The notes below the pieces were generated by a model, which had not been told where the DNA came from, made no database searches, and worked only from the letters and a program-made list of their open reading frames with translations. A stretch of 64,000 nucleotides of DNA, taken from positions 25,493-89,492 of the forward strand of contig NZ_LMBX01000013.1 of NCBI RefSeq assembly GCF_001439605.1, read 5' to 3'. Positions 1-8,615 of the stretch are shown piece by piece. The position numbers were made by a program, and so were the translations under genes. The DNA comes from Cytobacillus praedii. Its GTDB lineage: Bacteria > Bacillota > Bacilli > Bacillales > Cytobacillaceae. Positions within the stretch are counted from its first letter, which is position 1, and every line of letters begins with the position of its first letter.

Positions 1-51
1 AAAATCAACAATACCGTAACAAAAAGTAAAATGTTCCCGTAATGGTATGAC

Positions 52-1005
52 TTACCAGGCAGCTCTATACTCTGATGTAATTGAATGGATGATTTCCCGG
101 ACTGGCAAGATTTTTTTAATTTCCGCCACTCTGGATCCAGCAAATATTAAGCCGTTTTCAACATCTCCACCAACTGATTTCAGCAGAGAGTCTAAAGTAC
201 AAAAGCGATAGGAGCAATTTTTTAGGCAATCATGGCATTTTTCAATTTTTAATTTACCTGAACCTGAAATTAAATCAGTAAATTTATTTTTTATCGCTCT
301 TCCCTGTAGTCCAACAGTTGTTTTAACTAAAATGGTATCTTCCTCATTGGCGTGCACATATTTTTCCTTAAAGGCGAGTGGAGCATCACATTCCTCACTG
401 GCAACAAATCTAGTTCCCATCTGAACACCTGATGCTCCCAGCCGGATAGCCTTAGCTACGTCCTGCCCTGTCAATATCCCCCCAGCAGCGATTACAGGGA
501 TATTTACTGCTTCCACTACTTCAGGAAGAATTTCAAATAGCGGCCGGTCTGTACCAAGATGTCCCCCTGCTTCATGTCCTTCCACGACAACTGCAGCAGC
601 ACCTAATCTTTCCGATAGTCTAGCTAGCTTGGCTGATGATACGATTGAGAGAACAGGAACATCATATTCCTTCCCCCAAGCGTACATATCACGAGAAATA
701 CCAGCGCCTGATATGATAAAATCTACTTTTTCTTCGAGTGCAGCCTTCATTTTTTCTGCAAAATCATTCATAGCAAATAGAACATTCACACCAATATAGC
801 CGGTATCATTTATAAGCTTCTTTGCCCTTCGAATGTGGAAGCGCAATTCTTCTGTAGAAATCCCAGTACCTGAAATAATTCCAATTCCACCTGCATTGGC
901 AACGGCTGAAGCCAGCCCGCTAAGTGATATGCCAACCCCCATCCCTCCTTGAAGGATTGGAACTTTTGGCTCCATATGTCCAATTTTTAATTGCGGTAAG
1001 CTCAT
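52..1005 (-). CDS. NAD(P)H-dependent flavin oxidoreductase / nitronate monooxygenase family (YrpB/FabK-like)
   Basis: This 317-residue protein belongs to the FMN-binding TIM-barrel family that includes nitronate monooxygenase and FabK-type enoyl-ACP reductase. The sequence shows the N-terminal ILQGGMGVG phosphate/FMN loop near residue 20, the EGHEAGGHLG segment carrying the usual active-site histidine, the AAGGI-TG and GVQMGTRF FMN-binding strands, and a C-terminal segment with four cysteines (CHDCLKNC then FC). The frame stays open 63 codons further upstream, but that part resembles no family member; the ATG at 1003-1005 (MSLPQLKIG) gives the usual length and start. It is transcribed divergently from tcdA. 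Substrate cannot be decided: members act on nitronates or reduce enoyl groups, and the Cys-rich tail is typical of Bacillus YrpB-like proteins. Confidence 0.85.
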   Translation of the reverse strand: MSLPQLKIGHMEPKVPILQGGMGVGISLSGLASAVANAGGIGIISGTGISTEELRFHIRRAKKLINDTGYIGVNVLFAMNDFAEKMKAALEEKVDFIISGAGISRDMYAWGKEYDVPVLSIVSSAKLARLSERLGAAAVVVEGHEAGGHLGTDRPLFEILPEVVEAVNIPVIAAGGILTGQDVAKAIRLGASGVQMGTRFVASEECDAPLAFKEKYVHANEEDTILVKTTVGLQGRAIKNKFTDLISGSGKLKIEKCHDCLKNCSYRFCTLDSLLKSVGGDVENGLIFAGSRVAEIKKILPVREIIHSITSEYRAAW

Positions 1006-1219
1006 ACGATTTCCCCATTTCTTCCCATATTTTTCATCCCCGCCTAAGCGTATCACCCGAAGAAAAAATATAATAGTGACAACTGTCATCTGGTCATAAC
1101 AGTTAGTATAAAAAATTTTTGGATCTTGTAGATGCTTATTTTTTTCAAAAAGTATGATATATTCATTATCGGGAAAAAAATAAGGGAATATCATTTTAAA
1201 AGGTATGGAGTTGAGATAG

Positions 1220-1981
1220 ATGTTGCATCAATTTTCACGAAATGAATTGGCTTTTGGCAAGGAAGGCCTTGAAATAATGAAAAACAGTACGGTAGCTGTT
1301 CTGGGAGTTGGCGGAGTAGGAACCTTTGCAGCTGAAGCGTTAGCTCGTTCAGGAGTTGGAAGATTAGTGCTTGTTGATAAGGACGATGTAGATATTACGA
1401 ATGTGAATCGGCAAATCATTGCCTTGCTTTCAACCATTGGGCAGCCAAAGGTTGATTTAATGAAAGAAAGAATTAAGGATATTAATCCAGAATGTGAAGT
1501 TATTGCATTGAAAATGTTTTATACAGAAGAAACCTATGAACAGTTTTTCGAGCATGGACTTGATTTTGTCATTGACGCATCAGATACAATATCCTATAAA
1601 ATCCATTTAATGAAGGAATGCTTAAAGCGAAATATTCCAATTATTTCAAGTATGGGTGCCGCAAATAAAATAGACCCAACGAGATTTCAAATTGCAGATA
1701 TTTCAAAGACGCACACAGATCCAATTGCAAAGGTTATTCGTACCCGCTTGAGAAAAGAGGGGATAAGAAAAGGAATTCCAGTCGTTTTCTCTGATGAAAG
1801 CCCGATTGTCATTCGGGAGGATGTTCGTAAGGTAGTTGGAAAGGAAGATGCGGAAATCCGCAAAGCAAAAATGCCTCCTGCATCTAATGCCTTCTGTCCA
1901 TCAACAGCGGGCTTAATCATGGCAAGCTATGTGACTAGAGAACTGTTAAAAGATATTAAAATTTATCGTGTGAATGATTAA
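1220..1981 (+). CDS. tcdA: tRNA threonylcarbamoyladenosine dehydratase TcdA (YrvM)
   Basis: This is an E1-like/ThiF-fold enzyme of 253 residues. TcdA uses ATP to dehydrate t6A to its cyclic form at position 37 of ANN-decoding tRNAs. The nucleotide-binding GVGGVG motif is at about residues 30-35, followed by the LVDKDDVDITNVNRQ segment typical of ThiF/MoeB/CsdL proteins, and DASDT near residue 120. The C-terminal SNAFCPSTAGLIMAS stretch is typical of TcdA. An AGTTGAGAT ribosome binding site precedes the ATG at 1220. A strong terminator follows at once. In B. subtilis yrvM lies beside rarA; here an ABC operon has come between them. Confidence 0.93.
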   Translation: MLHQFSRNELAFGKEGLEIMKNSTVAVLGVGGVGTFAAEALARSGVGRLVLVDKDDVDITNVNRQIIALLSTIGQPKVDLMKERIKDINPECEVIALKMFYTEETYEQFFEHGLDFVIDASDTISYKIHLMKECLKRNIPIISSMGAANKIDPTRFQIADISKTHTDPIAKVIRTRLRKEGIRKGIPVVFSDESPIVIREDVRKVVGKEDAEIRKAKMPPASNAFCPSTAGLIMASYVTRELLKDIKIYRVND

Positions 1982-1995
1982 TATTTATGAGAATG

Positions 1996-2026
1996 CAGCC
2001 TGGCTAGTAATAGCCGGGCTTTTTTG
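1996..2026 (+). terminator. Rho-independent terminator of tcdA
   Basis: Arms AGCCTGGCT and AGCCGGGCT enclose a short AGTAAT loop and are followed by TTTTTT, 15 bases after the tcdA stop codon. Confidence 0.85.
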
Positions 2027-2037
2027 CTGTTAAAAAG

Positions 2038-2106
2038 GAGTGCAAAATAGCCTTGACCCTGCAAAAATACCTGCAGTTTTGCAAGAATAAGCAGCGTTTT
2101 TGCAAA
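2038..2106. repeat. Cluster of TTTTGCA/TGCAAAA words
   Basis: Four copies of the word TGCAAAA, two in each orientation, fall in about 65 bases of the gap between tcdA and the ABC operon. TGCAAAAAT and TTTTGCA can form a hairpin with a CCTGCAG centre. I cannot tell whether this is a degenerate mobile element or an operator array. Confidence 0.4.
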
Positions 2107-2156
2107 TGTATTGACAATTAGCATTTAAAAAATACCAAGAATATGTAAATTTCTAA

Positions 2157-2199
2157 TTGACGAACAATATGTTTCAGTGTACTATGTTACTAGAACACT
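2157..2199 (+). promoter_or_regulatory. Sigma-A promoter with overlapping GntR operator
   Basis: A -35 TTGACG (2157-2162) and -10 TACTAT (2180-2185) are spaced by 17 bases. The inverted repeat AGTGT-N14-ACACT (2176-2199) overlaps the -10. Remembered B. subtilis YtrA operators also carry AGTGTA/TACACT arms, and a YtrA-like GntR protein is the second gene of the operon, so autorepression is a reasonable inference. Confidence 0.7.
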
Positions 2200-2226
2200 A
2201 AAACGCTGACACGGAGGTCGGAATAT

Positions 2227-3012
2227 GTGAAAGTTTTTAAAGGATTGTTCTATAAAGAATTAAAACTTACGAAAAATTGGTTTATGGTTGGAATCGCATT
2301 ATTAATATTGGGCATTATAGTCGGCTTAGGCTTAACGAAATATTTCAATGAGCCAAATATATTTGCTGCTATAACGGTCATGATTTTAGTGGGGCATGGG
2401 CTTTATTTGCCGGCATATCTTCTTACTTCTCTTAATATCGAAGGTCAGACTCAGCTATGGCTTCATAATCCAAACAGAGGGGCTGTTCTTTTTCTAGCCA
2501 AACTAGCAGCTGGGTTTGTTTTATATGCCGTATCTTTTTTTATGGCACTAGTTGTTGCGTTATGGGGACTAAGTCATGCGGTAAATGCGGAAAGTCTGTT
2601 TAGTTTGACCGGTGGACCTGCCCTCAATATTACCTTAATAGGACTGGGAATTACGCTTGGTACCATTTTCCTTGGAGTTTGGGTTTTATTTTATTGGTCC
2701 TTGTTTCATTCATTGAAAAAGGTTCCATTCTTGCGCTCTATCCGTTGGCCTATCGTTATTGGCACTTGGCTTCTACTTACTGCAATAGGCAACTATGTGA
2801 GCAATCTCCCCATGTATCAAAAACTGAAAAACATAGGGGTTATTAAACTCAATGCATATTCGATTGAGTTTAAAGCTGGGAAAACTTCAGCTTCTGCTGG
2901 ATTTGTAGACAATGCTGAACTATCAATAATGAACGGGATCATTTATACGGTTATAATTTTTGCTGTTTTTTATGCTGCTGTATGGCTGCTTGAACGGAAA
3001 GTTGAGGTGTAG
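2227..3012 (+). CDS. ABC-2-type transporter membrane protein, first gene of GntR/ABC operon
   Basis: This 261-residue integral membrane protein has an N-terminal FYKELKLTKNWF cytosolic segment, then about six hydrophobic helices (roughly residues 20-38, 48-68, 90-112, 132-155, 175-190 and 238-256). The layout and the E-L-K-L-x-K-N start resemble ABC-2 permeases of YtrC/YtrD type. The GTG start at 2227 is set by GGAGG nine bases upstream; the overlapping ATG at 2225 runs straight into TGA. The gene is first in an operon with the GntR regulator four bases downstream. The 3393 ATPase probably energises it. The substrate is unknown; related systems respond to cell-wall antibiotics. The exact family was not confirmed. 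Confidence 0.75.
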   Translation: MKVFKGLFYKELKLTKNWFMVGIALLILGIIVGLGLTKYFNEPNIFAAITVMILVGHGLYLPAYLLTSLNIEGQTQLWLHNPNRGAVLFLAKLAAGFVLYAVSFFMALVVALWGLSHAVNAESLFSLTGGPALNITLIGLGITLGTIFLGVWVLFYWSLFHSLKKVPFLRSIRWPIVIGTWLLLTAIGNYVSNLPMYQKLKNIGVIKLNAYSIEFKAGKTSASAGFVDNAELSIMNGIIYTVIIFAVFYAAVWLLERKVEV

Positions 3013-3016
3013 CGTC

Positions 3017-3391
3017 ATGGTTGAGGAATTCCAAGCATCAAAGCCCATTTATATGCAAATTGCTGACAAAATAAATCAGCAGATTATCCGCGGGGAATTA
3101 TTGCCGGGAAACAAACTTCCTTCAGTTCGTGAAATGGCAGTAAAGTCGGGGGTTAATCCAAATACGATTCAAAGAACATATAGTGAATTGGAGAGGATGG
3201 AAATCGTGGAAACGAGACGAGGACAAGGAACGTTTGTAACAGAGAATGAAGGGATGCTTCATCAATTAAAGCTCCGTATGCAAATGGACATCATTGAATC
3301 GTTTGTTAAAAACATGAAAGAACTTGGACTAACAGAAGAGGATATGGTCTCTGGCTTAAAAAGATACTTTATTGGAAAGCGGGAGATTTAA
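3017..3391 (+). CDS. GntR-family transcriptional regulator, YtrA subfamily
   Basis: The 124-residue protein has a winged helix-turn-helix with typical GntR/YtrA signatures: [43 protein letters not shown] and the wing [10 protein letters not shown]. The C-terminal part is only about 50 residues, the short dimerisation tail of the YtrA subfamily rather than a ligand-binding FadR or HutC domain. The ATG at 3017 has GAGGTG eight bases upstream; the frame extends further upstream only into the previous gene. The next gene starts two bases after the stop. Such regulators usually repress their own ABC operon, and an inverted repeat overlaps this operon's -10 element. Confidence 0.9.
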   Translation: MVEEFQASKPIYMQIADKINQQIIRGELLPGNKLPSVREMAVKSGVNPNTIQRTYSELERMEIVETRRGQGTFVTENEGMLHQLKLRMQMDIIESFVKNMKELGLTEEDMVSGLKRYFIGKREI

Positions 3392-3392
3392 G

Positions 3393-4085
3393 ATGATTGA
3401 ATTCAAGAATATATCTAAAAAATATGGACGGGATTCGGGATTAGATGATGTATCCTTCGCGCTTGATAAAGGGAAAATTTATGGTTTAATCGGTCCAAAT
3501 GGAAGCGGAAAATCAACCACATTAAAAATGATAGCTGGCTTAGTCCGTCCTACTAAAGGCACAGTTCTAGTTAGAGGAAAAGCAGTCGATAGAAGAATTG
3601 CGAAAGATGTTGCCTATTTATCTGAACTGGATATGTTCTATCAGCCTTTTACGGTAAAAGATATGATTGACTTTTATGCATCGCAGTTTGAGGATTTTCG
3701 AATAGATCGTGTGAACGAATTACTTGCATTTATGAAGCTGGATCCTGACAAAAAGCTAAAGCAATTGTCTAAAGGGAATCGAGGGAGATTAAAACTAGTG
3801 CTTGCATTGGCGAGAGAGACATCCGTTTTGCTCTTAGATGAACCTTTTTCTGGTCTTGATCCAATGGTAAGAGATTCGATTGTAAAAGGGTTACTATCCT
3901 ATATTGATTTTGAAAATCAGACAGTAGTCATTGCAACCCATGAAATCGACGAGATTGAACCGCTTTTGGATGAGGTACTAGCCATTAAAGATGGAAAAGT
4001 GATTGATCGGCAAAATGTGGAGGAGTTAAGGGAAACAAAAGGTTTATCGATTATTCAATGGATGAAGATGACTTTTAAAGAGTGA
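3393..4085 (+). CDS. ABC transporter ATP-binding protein (YtrB-like)
   Basis: This 230-residue ABC ATPase has Walker [10 protein letters not shown] near residue 36, Q-loop region [16 protein letters not shown], a degenerate signature [15 protein letters not shown] in place of LSGGQ, Walker [14 protein letters not shown], and a switch histidine in [10 protein letters not shown]. The ATG at 3393 follows GGGAGA and lies two bases after the GntR stop. YtrB-like subunits pair with membrane proteins encoded next to them. The signature NRGR rather than GGQ is common in this subfamily and does not suggest a dead enzyme. Confidence 0.88.
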   Translation: MIEFKNISKKYGRDSGLDDVSFALDKGKIYGLIGPNGSGKSTTLKMIAGLVRPTKGTVLVRGKAVDRRIAKDVAYLSELDMFYQPFTVKDMIDFYASQFEDFRIDRVNELLAFMKLDPDKKLKQLSKGNRGRLKLVLALARETSVLLLDEPFSGLDPMVRDSIVKGLLSYIDFENQTVVIATHEIDEIEPLLDEVLAIKDGKVIDRQNVEELRETKGLSIIQWMKMTFKE

Positions 4086-4100
4086 GAGGAGAAAAAAACA

Positions 4101-5027
4101 ATGGATACCCTCGTGGAAATTCAAAATGTAACTAAAACAATAAAGGGCAGAACGATTATTGATTCTCTGAGCTTTAATGTTAACAAAGGGGAAGTATTTG
4201 GCTTCCTAGGCCCAAATGGTGCTGGAAAAACAACAACAATTCGAATGATTGTCGGTCTGATTGGCATGACCTCTGGTGATATTAAAATCCTTGGTCACAG
4301 TATTAAAACAGAGTTTGAGCAGGCAATAAAACATGTTGGCGGTATTGTGGAAAATCCAGAAATGTATAAGTTCATGAGCGGATATCAAAATCTTGTTCAT
4401 TATGCCAGAATGTCTCAGGGAATTACAAAAGAAAAAATTGCTGAAACAGTAGAGTTCGTAGGTCTTACTGATCGCATTCATGACAAAGTAAAAACGTATT
4501 CCCTTGGTATGAGGCAGCGGCTTGGCTTAGCTCAATGTCTTCTTCATGATCCGAAAATCTTAATCCTTGATGAACCAACGAATGGCTTGGATCCAGCTGG
4601 TATCCGCGAAATCAGGGACCATGTTAGAAAGCTGGCGAGAGAAAAGGATATGGCAGTCATCGTATCAAGCCATTTGTTATCTGAAATGGAAATGATGTGC
4701 GACCGTATTGGAATCATTCAACAGGGGAAGCTCATCGATGTTCAGCTTATGACTGATTTTGTTCAGGGGAATGAGAAGATTTATGAAATTGAAGTAGAAG
4801 GGAAAGAGGCAGCATCCCGAATAGTAAAAGACATGTACCCAGATAGTAGAGTTCAACTAACTGAAAATGGCATTGCTTTGCCGCTAAAGAAAGAGAAAGT
4901 ACCCGAAGTGATAAAAAGACTGGTTAACCAGGACATACAGATTTATGGAGTGAAGGAAGTAGCGAAGACATTAGAAGATCGTTTCCTTGAGGTTACTTCA
5001 CAAAAGGGGGGACTTATTCATGATTAA
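4101..5027 (+). CDS. ABC transporter ATP-binding protein (BcrA/YtrE-class exporter)
   Basis: This 308-residue ATPase has Walker A GPNGAGKTT (about residue 37), signature SLGMRQRLGLAQ, Walker B ILILDEPTNGLDP and switch VSSHLLSEME. A C-terminal extension of about 90 residues after the NBD is typical of bacitracin/lantibiotic-type exporters (BcrA class). An AGAGGAG ribosome binding site precedes the ATG. The stop overlaps the start of the following permease by eight bases, so the two are probably translationally coupled and form one transporter. The operon therefore holds two NBDs and two membrane proteins, perhaps two separate transporters under one regulator. Confidence 0.88.
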   Translation: MDTLVEIQNVTKTIKGRTIIDSLSFNVNKGEVFGFLGPNGAGKTTTIRMIVGLIGMTSGDIKILGHSIKTEFEQAIKHVGGIVENPEMYKFMSGYQNLVHYARMSQGITKEKIAETVEFVGLTDRIHDKVKTYSLGMRQRLGLAQCLLHDPKILILDEPTNGLDPAGIREIRDHVRKLAREKDMAVIVSSHLLSEMEMMCDRIGIIQQGKLIDVQLMTDFVQGNEKIYEIEVEGKEAASRIVKDMYPDSRVQLTENGIALPLKKEKVPEVIKRLVNQDIQIYGVKEVAKTLEDRFLEVTSQKGGLIHD

Positions 5028-5979
5028 ATTGATTCAAAACGAATGGATGAAAATATTTAAAAGGACGGGAACGTATGTCATGATCGGGCTGCTCCTTTTC
5101 GTATTAATCGTTATGGGCGGCTTTATTAAATACCAGGATAGCAAAGGAAGTGTTCCGGACAATTCTGAGTGGAAAAAAGGTCTTCAAGTTCAGAATGAAA
5201 GCTATCAAAAAGAATTAACTGAAATGGGAGATGCGATTCCTCAGGAAGTAAAGATTAGCTATGAAAGAGAAATTGCTATAAACAAATACAGAATTGAAAA
5301 TGATTTATCACCAAATGAAGAGTATACGGTTTGGGGCTTTTTAACAGATACTTCACAGATGATTGAATTTGCAGGATTATTTACGATCATCATTGCAGCG
5401 GGAATTGTTGCCAGTGAATTTAACTGGGGAACGATCAAGCTGCTTTTAATAAGACCTATTAAACGAGGAAAAATATTAGCGGCAAAGTATTTGACAGTCT
5501 TGCTATTTGGTTTATTTATGCTTTTTATCCTGTTCGCTTTTTCTTCGATTCTAGGTATGGTTCTCTTTGGTTTTCCTAATGATCCCGTGCCATATTTGAA
5601 TTACTATAATGGTACTGTTACAGAGCAAAGCATGCTTCTGCACCTAATCAATTACTTTGGATTAAAGTCCATTAATATGATTATGCTTGCAACCATGGCA
5701 TTCATGATATCTGCTGCATTTAGAAATAGCTCATTAGCAATCGGCTTGTCTCTTTTCCTAATGTTTATGGGCGGCCAGCTTACAAGATTAATTGCAATAA
5801 AGTACGAATGGGCAAAATATATTCTTTTTGCAAATACAGATCTTCTTCAATATTTTGAGGGTGCCCCAATGGTAAAAGGAATGACATTAGGTTTTTCAGT
5901 CACAATGATCATTGTGTACTTCCTGCTGTTTCAAGCTATTGCATTTTATGTATTTAAGAAGAGGGATGTTGCTGCATAG
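5020..5979 (+). CDS. ABC-2 family permease (BcrB/YxlG-like)
   Basis: This 319-residue membrane protein begins MIKLIQNEWMKIFKRTGTYV, the usual amphipathic start of ABC-2 permeases, with a first helix at residues 19-37, an external loop of about 80 residues, then five helices (around 112-135, 155-185, 215-240, 250-265, 290-310). The ATG at 5020 overlaps the ATPase gene and has AAAGGGGGG upstream; an earlier in-frame start inside the ATPase is not needed. The segment GIVASEFNWGTIKLLLIRP is a hallmark of this permease family. It most likely forms an exporter with the preceding ATPase. The substrate is unknown, with peptide antibiotics the usual guess. Confidence 0.87.
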   Translation: MIKLIQNEWMKIFKRTGTYVMIGLLLFVLIVMGGFIKYQDSKGSVPDNSEWKKGLQVQNESYQKELTEMGDAIPQEVKISYEREIAINKYRIENDLSPNEEYTVWGFLTDTSQMIEFAGLFTIIIAAGIVASEFNWGTIKLLLIRPIKRGKILAAKYLTVLLFGLFMLFILFAFSSILGMVLFGFPNDPVPYLNYYNGTVTEQSMLLHLINYFGLKSINMIMLATMAFMISAAFRNSSLAIGLSLFLMFMGGQLTRLIAIKYEWAKYILFANTDLLQYFEGAPMVKGMTLGFSVTMIIVYFLLFQAIAFYVFKKRDVAA

Positions 5980-5982
5980 TAT

Positions 5983-6008
5983 AAGGGATGGCGTCTGCCA
6001 TCCCTTTT
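5983..6008. terminator. Bidirectional terminator between ABC operon and rarA
   Basis: A hairpin with arms AAGGGATGGC and GCCATCCCTT and a GTCT loop has T-rich flanks on both strands. It lies between convergent genes and can serve both. Confidence 0.85.
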
Positions 6009-6009
6009 C

Positions 6010-7275
6010 TCATTTCATAATCTTGCTATAAATTATTGCTAGAGCCTGTTCGAATTTCCCTGTCTTTTTCGGCTCATAATAGGTTTTATTTTTCAAACGG
6101 TCAGGCAAGTATTGCTGTTTCACCCAGCCGCCTTCGTAATCATGAGGGTATTTATATTCAATTCCCCTTCCAAGCTCTTTGGCTCCCTTATAATGGGCGT
6201 CTTTTAGGTGGTCAGGCACTTCTCCGCTCCTGCCAGCTCTTATATCTGCCAGCGCTGCATCTATGGCCATAATCGCTGAATTGGATTTTGGCGATAAACA
6301 TAATTCAATGACAGCATTTGCAAGTGGAATCCTTGCTTCAGGAAATCCGATTCGTTCAGCTGTTTCGATAGCAGCTAGTGTTCTTGCTCCAGCCTGCGGC
6401 GAAGCAAGTCCAATATCTTCATAGGCAATTACGATCAATCTCCTTGCGATGCTTTGCAGATCTCCTGCTTCAATTAGTCTTCCTAAATAGTGCAATGCGG
6501 CATTTACATCACTGCCGCGAATCGATTTCTGGAAGGCAGATAGGACATCATAATGTGCGTCCCCGTCTTTGTCATGTGACAGACTCTTTCGCTGCATACA
6601 TTCCTCGGCAGATTGCAAATCAATGCAGATAATGCCAGAATCATCTGGCTCAGTAGATAAAACAGCTAGCTCTAATGCGTTTAAAGAGCTGCGGACATCT
6701 CCGTTCGAAGCGGTTGCAAAGTGTGTTAGCGCATCTTCACTAATATTGACATGTTTTTCTCCTAATCCATATTCACTATCTCCAAGTGCTCGTAGGAGCG
6801 CCTCTTTAATATTTTCTACAGATAAAGGCTTTAATTCGAATATTTGACAGCGGCTTCTAATCGCAGGATTAATCGCATGGTATGGATTGCTGGTCGTTGC
6901 ACCAATTAATGTAATCATTCCATTTTCTAAGTAAGGAAGCAGAAAATCTTGTTTTCCTTTATCCAGCCGGTGAACCTCATCAAGAAGAAGAATGACCTTC
7001 CCAGACATTTTTGCTTCTGCTGCAACGACTTCCATATCCTTTTTGTTGTTTGTTACGGCGTTAAGTGTACGAAAAGCATAGCTTGTACTTCCGGCAATGG
7101 CACTTGCAATGGATGTTTTGCCAATTCCAGGGGGACCGTACAGAATCATCGAGGACAGCTGTTTCGCTTTAACCATCCGATGAATAATTTTGCCTTCAGC
7201 TACAAGATGCTCCTGACCGATGATCTCTTCAATTGACCTTGGGCGCATTCGAAAGGCCAGCGGTTTAATACTCAT
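6010..7275 (-). CDS. rarA: Replication-associated recombination protein RarA (YrvN/MgsA)
   Basis: RarA is an AAA+ clamp-loader-like ATPase that acts at stalled replication forks. The 421-residue protein has Walker A GPPGIGKTS near residue 50, Walker B LLLDEVHRLDK near residue 100, sensor 1 IGATTSNP, arginine finger IRSRCQIFEL and the C-terminal MgsA tetramerisation domain ending YEPKKTGKFEQAL. The frame remains open 18 codons upstream, but the ATG at 7273-7275 (MSIKPLAFRMRP) has GGAGTGA seven bases upstream and matches the family start and length. It is monocistronic and convergent with the ABC operon. Confidence 0.95.
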   Translation of the reverse strand: MSIKPLAFRMRPRSIEEIIGQEHLVAEGKIIHRMVKAKQLSSMILYGPPGIGKTSIASAIAGSTSYAFRTLNAVTNNKKDMEVVAAEAKMSGKVILLLDEVHRLDKGKQDFLLPYLENGMITLIGATTSNPYHAINPAIRSRCQIFELKPLSVENIKEALLRALGDSEYGLGEKHVNISEDALTHFATASNGDVRSSLNALELAVLSTEPDDSGIICIDLQSAEECMQRKSLSHDKDGDAHYDVLSAFQKSIRGSDVNAALHYLGRLIEAGDLQSIARRLIVIAYEDIGLASPQAGARTLAAIETAERIGFPEARIPLANAVIELCLSPKSNSAIMAIDAALADIRAGRSGEVPDHLKDAHYKGAKELGRGIEYKYPHDYEGGWVKQQYLPDRLKNKTYYEPKKTGKFEQALAIIYSKIMK

Positions 7276-7340
7276 TTCTATCACTCCAAAACGTTCAAAT
7301 ATTAATAAAATAAACATACCATATTCCATGTCTCGGCAAA

Positions 7341-7369
7341 ATGATAAAGCTGAGTAAATATGTTATAAT
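7341..7369 (+). promoter_or_regulatory. Probable promoter for yczE-like gene and cymR
   Basis: An extended -10 TGTTATAAT (TATAAT at 7364-7369) has a weak -35-like ATGATA 17 bases upstream. It reads toward the membrane-protein gene at 7427. Confidence 0.55.
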
Positions 7370-7426
7370 TACAAAAGTCTATCTAATTACTAAGAATAAA
7401 TCTTTCATAGCGGGGAGATAAAGGTA

Positions 7427-8107
7427 ATGTTTACGAAAAAAAGCGGTCAAATTGGTGCACGGTTTATTGTGTATTTAACTGGTCTTCTCGTTATGAGCCT
7501 AGGGATTGTATTATTGATTATAGCCGATTTAGGCGCAACACCCTGGGATGTTTTGCATGTTGGCCTGTATTATCAGCTTGGGCTGACAATTGGAAGCTGG
7601 TCAGTGATTGTCGGCATATTGATTCTGACTGTTGCCTCACTCATTTCAAAAGAGTTCCCGAAAATGGGTGCTTTTTTAAATATGGTTTTGATTGGTGTTT
7701 TTATTGATCTTTATTTATTGCTGCCGTTTATGCAGACTCCCTCTTCGTTAGCTGGACAAATCGTGATGTTTCTGTGCGGGATTATTATCTATTGCTATGG
7801 CATGGGCATTTATATTTCAGCCCAGTTTGGAGCAGGTCCAAGGGATAGTCTGATGATTGCCTTAACATCGAAAACAGGATGGAAGGTTGGCCGTGTTCGA
7901 AGCTTTATGGAGGTGATCGTCCTCATTATCGGATGGCAGCTCGGGGGTCCCGTATTTTGGGGTACAGTGATCATTGGTTTAGCAATCGGACCATTGGCAG
8001 GGAAAGCATTGCCCCAATGTCAGATGGCAACAGACCGATTCTTAGCAAGATTAAATAAGCAAGTATATACAACGATTGGTAAAGAGAAGGATAGAGGTGT
8101 AAGTTGA
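7427..8107 (+). CDS. YczE/YyaS/YitT-family membrane protein
   Basis: This 226-residue protein has about six predicted membrane helices and the family features GADLGATPWDVLHVGL-like loop near residue 40 and SAQFGAGPRDSLMIAL near residue 127, an internal duplication seen in the YczE/YitT group. Function is not established; YczE itself is linked to surfactin production in B. subtilis, and nothing here supports that role. A GGGGAGA ribosome binding site precedes the ATG. The stop codon overlaps the first base of the cymR start, so the two are probably cotranscribed and coupled. Confidence 0.8.
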   Translation: MFTKKSGQIGARFIVYLTGLLVMSLGIVLLIIADLGATPWDVLHVGLYYQLGLTIGSWSVIVGILILTVASLISKEFPKMGAFLNMVLIGVFIDLYLLLPFMQTPSSLAGQIVMFLCGIIIYCYGMGIYISAQFGAGPRDSLMIALTSKTGWKVGRVRSFMEVIVLIIGWQLGGPVFWGTVIIGLAIGPLAGKALPQCQMATDRFLARLNKQVYTTIGKEKDRGVS

Positions 8108-8526
8108 TGAAAATATCGACAAAAGGACGATATGGATTAACGATTATGATTGAATTAGCAAAAAAGCACGGGGAAGGCCCGATCTCATTAAAATCAATTG
8201 CACAGACGAATAATTTGTCTGAGCATTACCTAGAACAGCTCATTGCCCCTTTAAGAAATGCCGGTTTAGTAAAAAGTATCCGCGGTGCTTACGGTGGCTA
8301 TGTTCTTGGAGATGTGCCAGCCAATATTACTGCCGGCGATATTATTCGAGTGCTAGAAGGGCCAATTAGTCCTGTTGAAGGCATTGAAGATGAAGAACCT
8401 GCGAAGAAACATCTTTGGATGCGTATTCGCGATGCTGTGAAAGATGTACTGGACAATACAACAGTTGAAGATTTAGCCAACTATAAAGATGATGGCGATT
8501 CAGATGGGTATATGTTTTATATTTAA
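8107..8526 (+). CDS. cymR: Cysteine metabolism repressor CymR (Rrf2 family)
   Basis: This 139-residue Rrf2-type winged-helix protein opens MKISTKGRYGLTIMIELAK, with the recognition helix region NNLSEHYLEQLIAPLRNAGLV and wing SIRGAYGGYVL. CymR represses sulfur-uptake and cysteine-biosynthesis genes, usually in complex with the O-acetylserine lyase CysK. It lacks the cysteine cluster that holds Fe-S in IscR, as expected for CymR. The ATG at 8107 overlaps the previous stop; a TTG three bases earlier is possible. The next gene is the desulfurase, as in B. subtilis. A likely target is the CymR-type site at 32325 in this window. Confidence 0.93.
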   Translation: MKISTKGRYGLTIMIELAKKHGEGPISLKSIAQTNNLSEHYLEQLIAPLRNAGLVKSIRGAYGGYVLGDVPANITAGDIIRVLEGPISPVEGIEDEEPAKKHLWMRIRDAVKDVLDNTTVEDLANYKDDGDSDGYMFYI

Positions 8527-8615
8527 TCTGAAATTGGTTCAGATAAATGAATGTTCAACAAATTTGCAAATACGAACTCACTAGCAGTGTAATTCATATA
8601 AGAAGGTGAAATAAA

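Noticed and set aside
1006..1194. 63-codon N-terminal extension of the flavin oxidoreductase
   Set aside because: The extra part is unlike the family and the ATG at 1005 gives the standard N-terminus.
2111..2139. Promoter starting with TTGACA at 2111
   Set aside because: No -10 at suitable distance (ACCAAG at 17 bases); the pair at 2157/2180 is far better.
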